Shown here: in pieces, positions 55,480-62,652 of the stretch
Layout: the number at the start of each line of letters is the position of its first letter
Position numbering within the stretch: position 1 is the first letter of the stretch
Origin: Bradyrhizobium sp. 4
GTDB taxonomy: Bacteria > Pseudomonadota > Alphaproteobacteria > Rhizobiales > Xanthobacteraceae
NCBI RefSeq assembly: GCF_023100905.1
Contig: NZ_CP064686.1
Span: 6,386,001 to 6,450,000, forward strand
Length of the DNA stretch: 64,000 nucleotides
Direction of reading: 5' to 3'
Made by a program: the position numbers and the translations under genes
Notes under the pieces: generated by a model
Seen by the model: the letters and a program-made list of their open reading frames with translations, nothing else
The model's database searches: none
What the model was told of the DNA's origin: nothing

Positions 55480-55532
55480 TTCGCAATTTAATCCTTGACC
55501 GCCTCCATAATATGCAAGACAGTACAAAAATC
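55466..55532. promoter_or_regulatory. Inverted repeat in the tetR-GST divergent promoter
   Basis: Perfect 11-bp arms gatttttgtac (55466-55476) and gtacaaaaatc (55522-55532) face each other across 45 bp, bracketing the tetR start. The left arm lies in codons 2-5 of the tetR gene. They may be separate half-sites bound cooperatively, or one could be coincidental. Confidence 0.5.
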
Positions 55533-55594
55533 AATCTGGCCGGGTTGAGCGACACTCCAAAGTCACATCGAGGAATTGCCCAAGGAGACTCAAG

Positions 55595-56239
55595 ATGGAT
55601 CTTTATTTCTCGCCGCTCGCCTGTTCGATGGCCAGCCGCGTCGCGCTGTACGAAGCCGGCGCCGAAGCCAATTATCTCGAAGTCGATCCGCCGAGCAAGA
55701 CAGTGCTGAGCGACGGCACTGATTTTCGAACCGTGAATCCGATCGGCCTGGTGCCGACACTGCGCACCGATGAAGGCGTGGTGCTGACCGAGAACGCCGC
55801 GATCCTGCAATATATCGCCGACCGCTTCCCGCAATCGGGCCTCGGCGCCGCAGCGGGCATCGATCGCACGCGGCTGCATCAGTGGCTCTGCTTCATCGGC
55901 ACCGAACTGCACAAGGGCCTGTTCATCCCGGTGCTCGACCGCAAGGCGCCGCAGGAGACGAAAGCCTACGCACTGGAGAAGAACCTGTCGCGGCTGGACT
56001 ATCTCGACAATTACCTGAAGGGGCGCGACTTCCTGCTCGACCATTTCAGCGTCGCCGACGCCTATCTCGTCACGGTCATCAACTGGACCATGGCGACGCC
56101 GCCGATCGAGCTCGCCAAATGGCCGAACGTGAAGGCCTATTACGAACGCCTGCGTCAACGGCCGTCGGTCGCACGCGCGATCGCGGAAGAGTTCGAGCTG
56201 TACAAGGCCGAGCAGGCGCGGAAGAAGGCCGCGGCGTAA
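55595..56239 (+). CDS. Glutathione S-transferase
   Basis: 214 residues. MDLYFSPLACSMASRVALYEAG is a thioredoxin-like N-domain with Cys10 as in beta-class GSTs. NPIGLVPTLRTDEG carries the cis-Pro, and LTENAAILQYIADRFP is the SNAIL/TENAAI glutathione site. The C-domain is helical, with FSVADAYLVTVINW. Probably detoxification of electrophiles. AAGGAGA lies nine bases before the ATG. A TetR gene is divergent, so repression by it is likely. Confidence 0.94.
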   Translation: MDLYFSPLACSMASRVALYEAGAEANYLEVDPPSKTVLSDGTDFRTVNPIGLVPTLRTDEGVVLTENAAILQYIADRFPQSGLGAAAGIDRTRLHQWLCFIGTELHKGLFIPVLDRKAPQETKAYALEKNLSRLDYLDNYLKGRDFLLDHFSVADAYLVTVINWTMATPPIELAKWPNVKAYYERLRQRPSVARAIAEEFELYKAEQARKKAAA

Positions 56240-56316
56240 GCGACATTCGAAACGACGTCGTTCCGGCCAATGCGGCCGGGACGACGGGTAAAAGCGCGAC
56301 TGGCGTCCGGAACAAT

Positions 56317-57105
56317 CTATTTCGGCGTCTGCAGTACGCCCCCGTAGCGGCCGTATATCCGATCGATCGTGCCGTCGCTTCGCAGCCGTTCAAGCGCTCC
56401 ATCGATGATGTCGCGCAATGCATCATCCGGGCGGACCATGCCGACCGCGACGTTCCAGTTGAGATCGGCTATGGACTCGTCGCGATCCAGGATGCGAAAT
56501 GCCTTGTCCGGATGCGTCAGATTGAAATAACTCGCCGCGGTGGGGGTGACCGCCGCGGCATCGATCTCATGGTTTGACAAGGCATCGAGGCTGTCGCTCT
56601 CGAAGCCGAAAGTCGACGTCGGGACGTGCCGTTGGCTGATGATCATCGCAGCGACGGATCCGACCTGCACCCCGACCTTGGTATGCTCGTTGAGGCTCTG
56701 GAACGAGGCCAGCGCGCTGGATGAAGGGACGGCGAGCGCGACGCCCGTGCGGTAATACGGTTTTGAGAGTCTCAAGCGGGTTTCACCCTGCGCTTCGCGG
56801 TTGGCGATGACGTCCAGAACGATGTCGCATCCGGCGCTCCGCATCTGGTACTGGGTGATGATCCAGTCGAGACGCAGCGAGACGCCGAGCTCGTGTGCCA
56901 GCGCCTCGCCCAATTCGATCTGAAAGCCGGGTGGATCGGCCGCCTTGCTTGCGAACGGAAGCGAGTTCGGATGGGCGCATAATCCGAGCACACCGGACGC
57001 GCGGATCGCGTCCAGGGTCCGCCCCTGCGCAGGATTCAGCAATCCGATCGCGGCGCCGACCACAAGCAGGAGAACTGCCTTCATTCCGCGTTCTCGTATC
57101 GACAT
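56317..57105 (-). CDS. XoxJ/MoxJ-like periplasmic solute-binding protein
   Basis: 262 residues. A signal peptide (about 8-28, KAVLLLVVGAAIGLLNPAQG) is followed by a type 2 periplasmic binding fold: LGLCAHPNSLPFASKAADPPGFQIELGEALA, YYRTGVALAVPSS, DRDESIADLNWNVAVGM. In lanthanide methanol dehydrogenase operons, the XoxJ product helps activate XoxF. This gene comes third after a PQQ dehydrogenase and cytochrome c, matching xoxFGJ order. ATG 57105 is chosen; ATG 57084 is an alternative. It begins 11 bp after the cytochrome stop. Name kept generic because the family is broad. Confidence 0.82.
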   Translation of the reverse strand: MSIRERGMKAVLLLVVGAAIGLLNPAQGRTLDAIRASGVLGLCAHPNSLPFASKAADPPGFQIELGEALAHELGVSLRLDWIITQYQMRSAGCDIVLDVIANREAQGETRLRLSKPYYRTGVALAVPSSSALASFQSLNEHTKVGVQVGSVAAMIISQRHVPTSTFGFESDSLDALSNHEIDAAAVTPTAASYFNLTHPDKAFRILDRDESIADLNWNVAVGMVRPDDALRDIIDGALERLRSDGTIDRIYGRYGGVLQTPK

Positions 57106-57116
57106 CGGCTGGTCAT

Positions 57117-57482
57117 TCAGCCCTCGCGCGGCTTCAGGGCGCGGATATATTTGACGATCTGGTCGATCTGCGCGTCGGTGAAGGCCCCACCGAATGCCGG
57201 CATCGCACCAGACTTGCCGTTCTTGATGCGGCTGTGCAGATAGTCGTCGTCGCGCGGCGAATTCATCAGTTGCGGTCCCTTGCCGGCGGCCCGACCGCCA
57301 GCAGAGTGACAAAAGCCGCAAGTCCCTGCGAATAACTGCTCGACGTCGAGCGTCCCGTTGTCGGGTACGGGAGTGGCAGACTGCGCCTGAACCGGTGCGG
57401 CATACAGCGACGAGGCGCCCAGCACCGCCGATAGCAGCGCGGTGATCTTCTTGAAATGCAAGTTCAAGGTATCCAGCTCCAT
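57117..57482 (-). CDS. Periplasmic c-type cytochrome (partner of PQQ dehydrogenase)
   Basis: 121 residues. The signal peptide is FKKITALLSAVLGASSLYAAP. One haem site, CGFCH (Cys55, Cys58, His59), is present; the axial Met is probably in AMPAFGG. The end DAQIDQIVKYIRALKP is the class I cytochrome closing helix. It is likely the electron acceptor of the dehydrogenase upstream (57600). The ATG at 57482 begins the leader; an upstream frame includes the 14-bp repeats at 57499 and is not convincing. Confidence 0.9.
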   Translation of the reverse strand: MELDTLNLHFKKITALLSAVLGASSLYAAPVQAQSATPVPDNGTLDVEQLFAGTCGFCHSAGGRAAGKGPQLMNSPRDDDYLHSRIKNGKSGAMPAFGGAFTDAQIDQIVKYIRALKPREG

Positions 57483-57498
57483 ATCCTGAAGCGCCACG

Positions 57499-57540
57499 TC
57501 CCGAAGCACGAGTCCTGAAGCACGAGTCCTGAAGCACACC
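57499..57540. repeat. Three 14-bp tandem repeats
   Basis: Units tcccgaagcacgag, tcctgaagcacgag and tcctgaagcacacc lie between the dehydrogenase stop and the cytochrome start. Confidence 0.85.
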
Positions 57541-57561
57541 GGGAAATTCCAATGCACGGGA

Positions 57562-57579
57562 AGCAAGCTTGCGCTTGCT
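57562..57579 (-). terminator. Hairpin between PQQ dehydrogenase and cytochrome c genes
   Basis: A perfect 7-bp stem (agcaagc/gcttgct) with loop ttgc, extendable by CGGG/CCCG to about 12 bp with one mismatch. There is no T-run. It may stabilise the upstream mRNA or attenuate transcription. Confidence 0.5.
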
Positions 57580-57599
57580 CCCCGGCAATCTGCGATGAT

Positions 57600-59318
57600 C
57601 TATTTCAAGCTGAAGACGACAAGCGCCCCGTCATCACGCGGCATGCTCTTGTAGGCGCCGCCGAAGTTTGGCGCGTATTCGTCCGCCAGCATGCCGCCAA
57701 AGCCAGCGACTACGGCAATGTATTGCTTGCCATTGACGGAATAGCTGACGATGCCGCCCTGGTGGCCGGTGCCGTTGTTGTGACTCCACAGCTCAGCCCC
57801 GGTTTCGGCATCGTAGGCATGAAGGATGCCGCGGGAGTCGGGCACGAATACGAGATTGCCCGCAGTTGACAGCACGCTTCCGAGCGGCGGCTCGGGATAG
57901 CGAACCTCCCACTTCTTAGCACCGGTGATGGGGTCGCGCGCATCGAGATGTCCATAAATCTCTCCGCCCGGAGGGGGTACCATCTTGAAATCGGCGCCAA
58001 TGTTGAGCTGGACCTGGGGCGCTGTAACCGGCGTCGTCTTCTGGACGTCGAGCGTCATGCACCATTCCTGGCCGATCTTGTAGTACAGGCCGGTCTTCGG
58101 GTTGTAGGAGCCGGCGTTCCAGCTGACGCCGCCGCCAATGAATGGGCACAGCGGCGGTTCGGTGACCTTCCCGGCGCTGAAGTCGCGACGGCCGATCAAG
58201 GCACCCGTCTTGGGATCGATATCCTTGACGAAATTGATGTTCTCAACGAGCCGCCAGACGTTCTTCACGGCGAGATTGCGGTCATAGACGAAGACGAAAC
58301 CGCCCTTGTTCGGGTGAACCACGAACTTCTGACCGTCGCGTTCGAGCATCACAAACTCGCCGACCGCGCTGTCGAAGTCCCAGGCGTCGTGCGGCAATTC
58401 CTGATGATGGAATTTCAGCCTGCCGGTATCGACGTCGAGACCGATCACCGAACTCGTGTAGAGATTGTCGCCGGGACGCGCGCCTTGCGTCTTGTAATCG
58501 GCGCCCGACCAATCGTAGAGCGGCGCCGGGTTTGCGGTGCCCCACAGGATTGTGTTGGTCTCGGAATCGTAAGTGCCCGGCATCCAGCCGCCACCCCCGC
58601 CGGTGCGCCAGGAATCGTTTCCCCACGTCTTCATGGCCTCGTCGGTGCCGGCGACGGTCAAGAACTCCCACTTCTTCTTCCCGGTGGTGGCATCCAGGCC
58701 GAAGATCGGGCCGCGGCCCGGCCATTCACCGCCTTGCGCTCCGATGATCACCGTACTCTTCGCGTAAAGCGGTGCACCGGTGAAACCGACCGTGAGCTTC
58801 TGCGAGTCGATCAACCTGGTTTCCCAGAGGACCTTCCCCGACTTCATATCCAGGCCAAGAACCCTGCCATCCATGGTGCCGACGAAAACCTTGCCCTCGC
58901 CGAGCGCTACGCCGCGATTGTAGGGGGAATGGGTCTGACGGGAGATCAGGGCCTCGTCCAGCTCCGGAAAATGAGACCAGATCACCTCGCCTGTCGCGCC
59001 GTTGAGCGCAAAAACCCGGCTGTAAGAACCCGAGTAATAGAGCACGCCATCCGCCGCGAGGGGCATCGATTGCAGGCCGCGGGTCGAGCGTCCTGGAATA
59101 TGGGTCCAGGCAACGTTCAGATTGCCGACGTTGTTTGCGTTGATCTGCGCCAGCGGGCTGTAGTGATAGGATTTGTATGAACCGTGATAGGTCAGCCAAT
59201 CGTTCTGACCGCCGTTCTCGATCCGCGCAGTATCCACGGACTGGGCCAAGGCCGACGACACCATCAGCGTCGCGCCGGCAATAAGAGGTAGACCAGACTT
59301 ACACCAACGCTTCCTCAT
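57600..59318 (-). CDS. PQQ-dependent alcohol dehydrogenase, lanthanide (XoxF-like) metal site
   Basis: 572 residues. A signal peptide ends at SSALAQSVD. The eight-bladed propeller follows, with tryptophan-docking repeats such as DATTGKKKWEFL and DVDTGRLKFHH. Metal-site residues in family positions are Glu198 (GGEWPGRG), Asn263 (GTANPAP) and the sequence W-Asp314-Phe-Asp316 (PHDAWDFDS). The second Asp, two residues beyond the catalytic one, is the mark of lanthanide enzymes; calcium enzymes have Ala. The vicinal Cys-Cys of methanol dehydrogenases is absent, so methanol may not be the substrate. Cytochrome c and XoxJ-like genes follow. Confidence 0.93.
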   Translation of the reverse strand: MRKRWCKSGLPLIAGATLMVSSALAQSVDTARIENGGQNDWLTYHGSYKSYHYSPLAQINANNVGNLNVAWTHIPGRSTRGLQSMPLAADGVLYYSGSYSRVFALNGATGEVIWSHFPELDEALISRQTHSPYNRGVALGEGKVFVGTMDGRVLGLDMKSGKVLWETRLIDSQKLTVGFTGAPLYAKSTVIIGAQGGEWPGRGPIFGLDATTGKKKWEFLTVAGTDEAMKTWGNDSWRTGGGGGWMPGTYDSETNTILWGTANPAPLYDWSGADYKTQGARPGDNLYTSSVIGLDVDTGRLKFHHQELPHDAWDFDSAVGEFVMLERDGQKFVVHPNKGGFVFVYDRNLAVKNVWRLVENINFVKDIDPKTGALIGRRDFSAGKVTEPPLCPFIGGGVSWNAGSYNPKTGLYYKIGQEWCMTLDVQKTTPVTAPQVQLNIGADFKMVPPPGGEIYGHLDARDPITGAKKWEVRYPEPPLGSVLSTAGNLVFVPDSRGILHAYDAETGAELWSHNNGTGHQGGIVSYSVNGKQYIAVVAGFGGMLADEYAPNFGGAYKSMPRDDGALVVFSLK

Positions 59319-59672
59319 CCGTTCCTCCCGCTTTTATGGCTGTTGAACTTGCGTCTCACAGACGCCACCGCGAGGGATGCTGCAGTCCGCTCTCTGTCGG
59401 CCTTCTCCATCGCATACGAGCCGCCGACGGCTCTCGATCTCTCTCGGCGGACATCGCCAAAAGGTGCTACGTCTCTGGACTGGTTGCAGTTGCGCTTATC
59501 CTCGCTCCAGCAGCGTACGCCGGATGACGAGGAGCGCAAAGATGGAACACGCGCACGACGCGAATTTGACGCGCGGCGCGGATTACAAACGTCAGTTGCG
59601 CTGACCGGTTCGTTTGGCCTCGCAGTCTCAGACTGCTGCGGGCGGCGATAGCGCCAAGGCCCGAGGAAGGAT
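59319..59672. promoter_or_regulatory. Gap upstream of the PQQ dehydrogenase gene
   Basis: 354 bp that must hold the promoter of the dehydrogenase cluster. The TRAP gene dctM ends at its other edge on the same strand. Open frames across it (for example 59343-59651 plus) have no family features. I see no RNA or clear operator. Confidence 0.45.
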
Positions 59673-60977
59673 TTACCCGTACAACAGGCGCGGAAGGATC
59701 GTGACGATGCCGGGCCAGAGCGTCAGCAACAGCACGAAGCCCACCATGATGAGCAGGTACGGCATCGTGACGCGCGCGATGTAGCCGAGGCCATCGTCGG
59801 TCAGGCCCTGGATGACGAACAGGTTGAAGCCGACCGGCGGGGTGATCTGCGCCATCTCGACCGCCAGCACGAGGAAGATGCCGAACCAGATCTCGTCGAA
59901 GCCCGCGCCCTTCACGATCGGCAGCACGATCGGCAGCGTCATCACGATCATCGAGAAGCCGTCGAGGAAACAGCCGAGGATCAGATAGAAGATAATCAGC
60001 ACCACGATCAGCATGAAGGGCGATAACCCCAAGCCCTTCACGAAGGCGGCGACGGCCTGCGGGATGCCAAGGAAGGCCGCGGCGTTGCCGAGGATCGAGG
60101 CGCCGAGCACGATCAGGGCGATCATCGAGCAGGTCACGACCGAGCCGATCAGCACGTCGCGGATCACCTGCTGCGACATCGAGCCCTGCGCCCAGGCGAC
60201 CAGCGCCGCGCCGAGCACGCCGACCGCGGCGGCCTCCGACGGCGTCGCCAGCCCGCCATACATCGAGCCGAGCACGCAGGCGATCAGGAACAGCGCAGGC
60301 GCGAGATCCTTCAGCGCCGCAAAACGTTCGCGCCATGGCACCTGCGAGAGCTTGGCTTCCGTCTCCGGCACCATGCTGGGGTTGAGGGACGTGTGCAGCA
60401 TCACCCACCCCATGAAGGTGGCCGCCAGCAACAGTCCGGGCAGCACGCCGGCGGTGAACAGTTTCAGGATCGAGACGTCGCCGAGCACGCCGTAGATGAT
60501 CATGATGTTGGACGGCGGGATCAGGAAGCCGAGCGTGCCGGCGCCGGCGAGCGAGCCGATCGCGATGTCGCGGGAATAGCCACGGCGCAGCAGTTCGTTG
60601 AGCGACATACGGCCGATCACCTGCGTCGTCGCCGCCGACGAGCCGGAGATCGCCGCGAAGATGGTGCAGCCGATCACGTTCACATGCAGAAGACGACCCG
60701 GCAGAAGCCCCGCCCAGGGCGCGAGCCCCTGGAACAGCGAACGCGACAGACGGGTGCGAAACAGCAGCTCGCCCATCAGGATGAACAGCGGCAACGCCAG
60801 CAGCTCCTGCGTGGTCAGGATGTTCCAGGCGTATTGCGGCAGCAGCTTGTCGAGCGGGATCGAGCGGAACATCGCCAGCAGCAGCGTCGCAGTGAGCGCA
60901 AGCGTCAGGCCGATCCAGACGCCGCACGCCAGAAGCGCAAACAGGATCGCAAAGAGTGCAACGACTTCGATGGTCAT
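59673..60977 (-). CDS. TRAP transporter large permease (DctM type)
   Basis: 434 residues with about 12 hydrophobic helices. Repeats seen in the family include ELLALPLFILMGELLFRTRLSRSLF, SGSSAATTQVIGRMSLNEL and ITPPVGFNLFVIQGLT near the C-terminus. With DctQ it forms the Na+-driven membrane part of a tripartite uptake system. It lies 34 bp downstream of dctQ; the order dctP-dctQ-dctM is intact. The substrate is unknown. Confidence 0.94.
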   Translation of the reverse strand: MTIEVVALFAILFALLACGVWIGLTLALTATLLLAMFRSIPLDKLLPQYAWNILTTQELLALPLFILMGELLFRTRLSRSLFQGLAPWAGLLPGRLLHVNVIGCTIFAAISGSSAATTQVIGRMSLNELLRRGYSRDIAIGSLAGAGTLGFLIPPSNIMIIYGVLGDVSILKLFTAGVLPGLLLAATFMGWVMLHTSLNPSMVPETEAKLSQVPWRERFAALKDLAPALFLIACVLGSMYGGLATPSEAAAVGVLGAALVAWAQGSMSQQVIRDVLIGSVVTCSMIALIVLGASILGNAAAFLGIPQAVAAFVKGLGLSPFMLIVVLIIFYLILGCFLDGFSMIVMTLPIVLPIVKGAGFDEIWFGIFLVLAVEMAQITPPVGFNLFVIQGLTDDGLGYIARVTMPYLLIMVGFVLLLTLWPGIVTILPRLLYG

Positions 60978-61011
60978 GGAATCCGGTGTCCGCTGGCTGG
61001 CGCGTGGGCGA

Positions 61012-61605
61012 TCATTCGACGGGCGAGGCCTTCATGCGGTGATCCTCCAGCGGCAGGCCGAGCACGGCCTGGATCGCGCGCGCCAGGAACTGGAGCGTCA
61101 GCAGCAGCATGCCAAAGGTGACGACGGCCTGCGGAAACCACAGCGGGGTGTCGCTCGAGGTCGAAACCTGGCCGCGCACATAGGCGCCGAAGGCGAACTT
61201 CGCCATCGACGATGTCAGGAAGGCCATGAAGGCGAAGCCCGCGGCGGCCGACAGGATTTCGATCGCGCGCTGAAACGGAGCGGGGACGTTCTTCAGCAGC
61301 AGCACGACACGGATATGGCCGCCGACGCGCAGGGTCATGGCGGCGCCGAAGGTGAAGGACGCCGCCATCAGATAGGAGGAATACTCCCACGCGATCGAGA
61401 TCGTGGGCGGAAAGAACGGCAGGAAGTTCGAGAGGAAGCGCGTTGCTACCTCGCACAGCATCAGCAGCGTCAGCATCAAGAGGCAACCGCCTCCGATCCA
61501 ACCGTCCAGCCGGCCGAGACGGTCGATGCCGTCAAGCAGAATGCGCAGCGGCGCTGGCGCCGCCGCGTTGAGACTTTGGGACGACGCAGGCAAAACATCC
61601 GCCAC
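61012..61605 (-). CDS. TRAP transporter small permease (DctQ type)
   Basis: 197 residues with four hydrophobic helices. WEYSSYLMAASFTFGAAMTLRVGGHIRV is the DctQ signature (E, then R-GGHIRV). It connects the binding protein to DctM. It lies 9 bp after dctP and 34 bp before dctM, so the three genes form one operon. Confidence 0.93.
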   Translation of the reverse strand: MADVLPASSQSLNAAAPAPLRILLDGIDRLGRLDGWIGGGCLLMLTLLMLCEVATRFLSNFLPFFPPTISIAWEYSSYLMAASFTFGAAMTLRVGGHIRVVLLLKNVPAPFQRAIEILSAAAGFAFMAFLTSSMAKFAFGAYVRGQVSTSSDTPLWFPQAVVTFGMLLLTLQFLARAIQAVLGLPLEDHRMKASPVE

Positions 61606-61614
61606 TGCAAGTCC

Positions 61615-62613
61615 TCAGCGCTTCATTTCGGCGAGATAGGCCCGCACCGGCTTGTCGGCCGCCGGTACGCGCTTGACGAAAGCGTCGAGCTGCGGCGCGG
61701 TCTTGGCGCGAATGTCCGTGATCATGGCCTCCGAGACCGGCACCACCTCCATGCCGCCTTCCTTGAGCCGGTTGAGGCTGTCGACGTCCGCCTTGAGCGA
61801 GTTCGCCCAGAAGCCCGGCTCCATCTTGGCGGCAATGCCGGCGACAAGCTGTTGCTGATCGGCGCTCAGTGCCTTCCAGGAATCGAGATTGACGGTGAGC
61901 ATCTGCGACGACCAGACGTGGTTGGTCGGGTAGATGTATTTCAGGAATTCCCAGAACTTGCCGTCGACGCCCGACACCGCCGAGGTGGAGACACCGGAGA
62001 CCGCGCCGGAGGCCAGCGCGGGGATGGTCTCGCCCCAGGGAATCATCACCGGCGCCATGCCGACCACGGCCAGCATGTCGACGGCGTTCTTGTCGGGCAC
62101 GCGGATCTTGATGTTCTTCAAGCCGTCGACATCGGCGACCTTGACCTTGAGATGCAGATATTGCGTCGGCCAGGGCACGATGTAGAGGATTTTCTGGTTG
62201 TTGCGCGCGGCGACCTTCTCGTATTCGGGCCGCACATATTTGTGCAGCACCTTCAATTCGTCCATCGAGCCGCAGAGAAAGGGAATGCTTTCGACGCCCA
62301 TGAAGGGCTCGTCGCCGACCTGCTGGATGTTGAGGACGTCGGCGAGCGGCACCAGGCCGTCGCGCACGGCGCGCAGATGCTCGGGGCCCTTGAAGCCGAG
62401 CTGTCCACCGGCCTTCACGGTGATTGCGACCGAGCCGCTGCTCTGCTTCTTCACCTCTTCCGCGAAGGCAAACGCGTTCTGGGTGTGGAAATTGCCGTCG
62501 GGCCATACCGTCGACATGTCCCAGCTCACCGTCGCAGCTCGCGCGCGGGTCGAGATGTGGCCGGCGGCGAGCAGCGTCGCTGCGCCCGCGGTAAAATTCC
62601 GTCGCGTGATCAT
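61615..62613 (-). CDS. TRAP transporter solute-binding protein (DctP type)
   Basis: 332 residues. MITRRNFTAGAATLLAAG is a twin-arginine-like leader. The mature domain has WDMSTVWPDGNFHTQNAFAFAEEV, KNIKIRVPDKNAVDMLA (the family's R-x-P motif with conserved Arg for the substrate carboxylate) and PTNHVWSSQMLTVN. It delivers an organic acid to DctQM. The hydantoinase B gene lies 39 bp upstream on the same strand, hinting that the substrate might be a hydantoin, oxoproline or related amide. Tat export suggests the protein folds in the cytoplasm. Confidence 0.93.
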   Translation of the reverse strand: MITRRNFTAGAATLLAAGHISTRARAATVSWDMSTVWPDGNFHTQNAFAFAEEVKKQSSGSVAITVKAGGQLGFKGPEHLRAVRDGLVPLADVLNIQQVGDEPFMGVESIPFLCGSMDELKVLHKYVRPEYEKVAARNNQKILYIVPWPTQYLHLKVKVADVDGLKNIKIRVPDKNAVDMLAVVGMAPVMIPWGETIPALASGAVSGVSTSAVSGVDGKFWEFLKYIYPTNHVWSSQMLTVNLDSWKALSADQQQLVAGIAAKMEPGFWANSLKADVDSLNRLKEGGMEVVPVSEAMITDIRAKTAPQLDAFVKRVPAADKPVRAYLAEMKR

Positions 62614-62652
62614 TGAGCCCCTCCGTTTGCTACGCGCACGACGCCTGAAGCG

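Noticed and set aside
57117..57588. Upstream extension of the XoxJ-like protein to 57588
   Set aside because: This part is an alternate frame of the cytochrome gene; the signal peptide begins at 57105.
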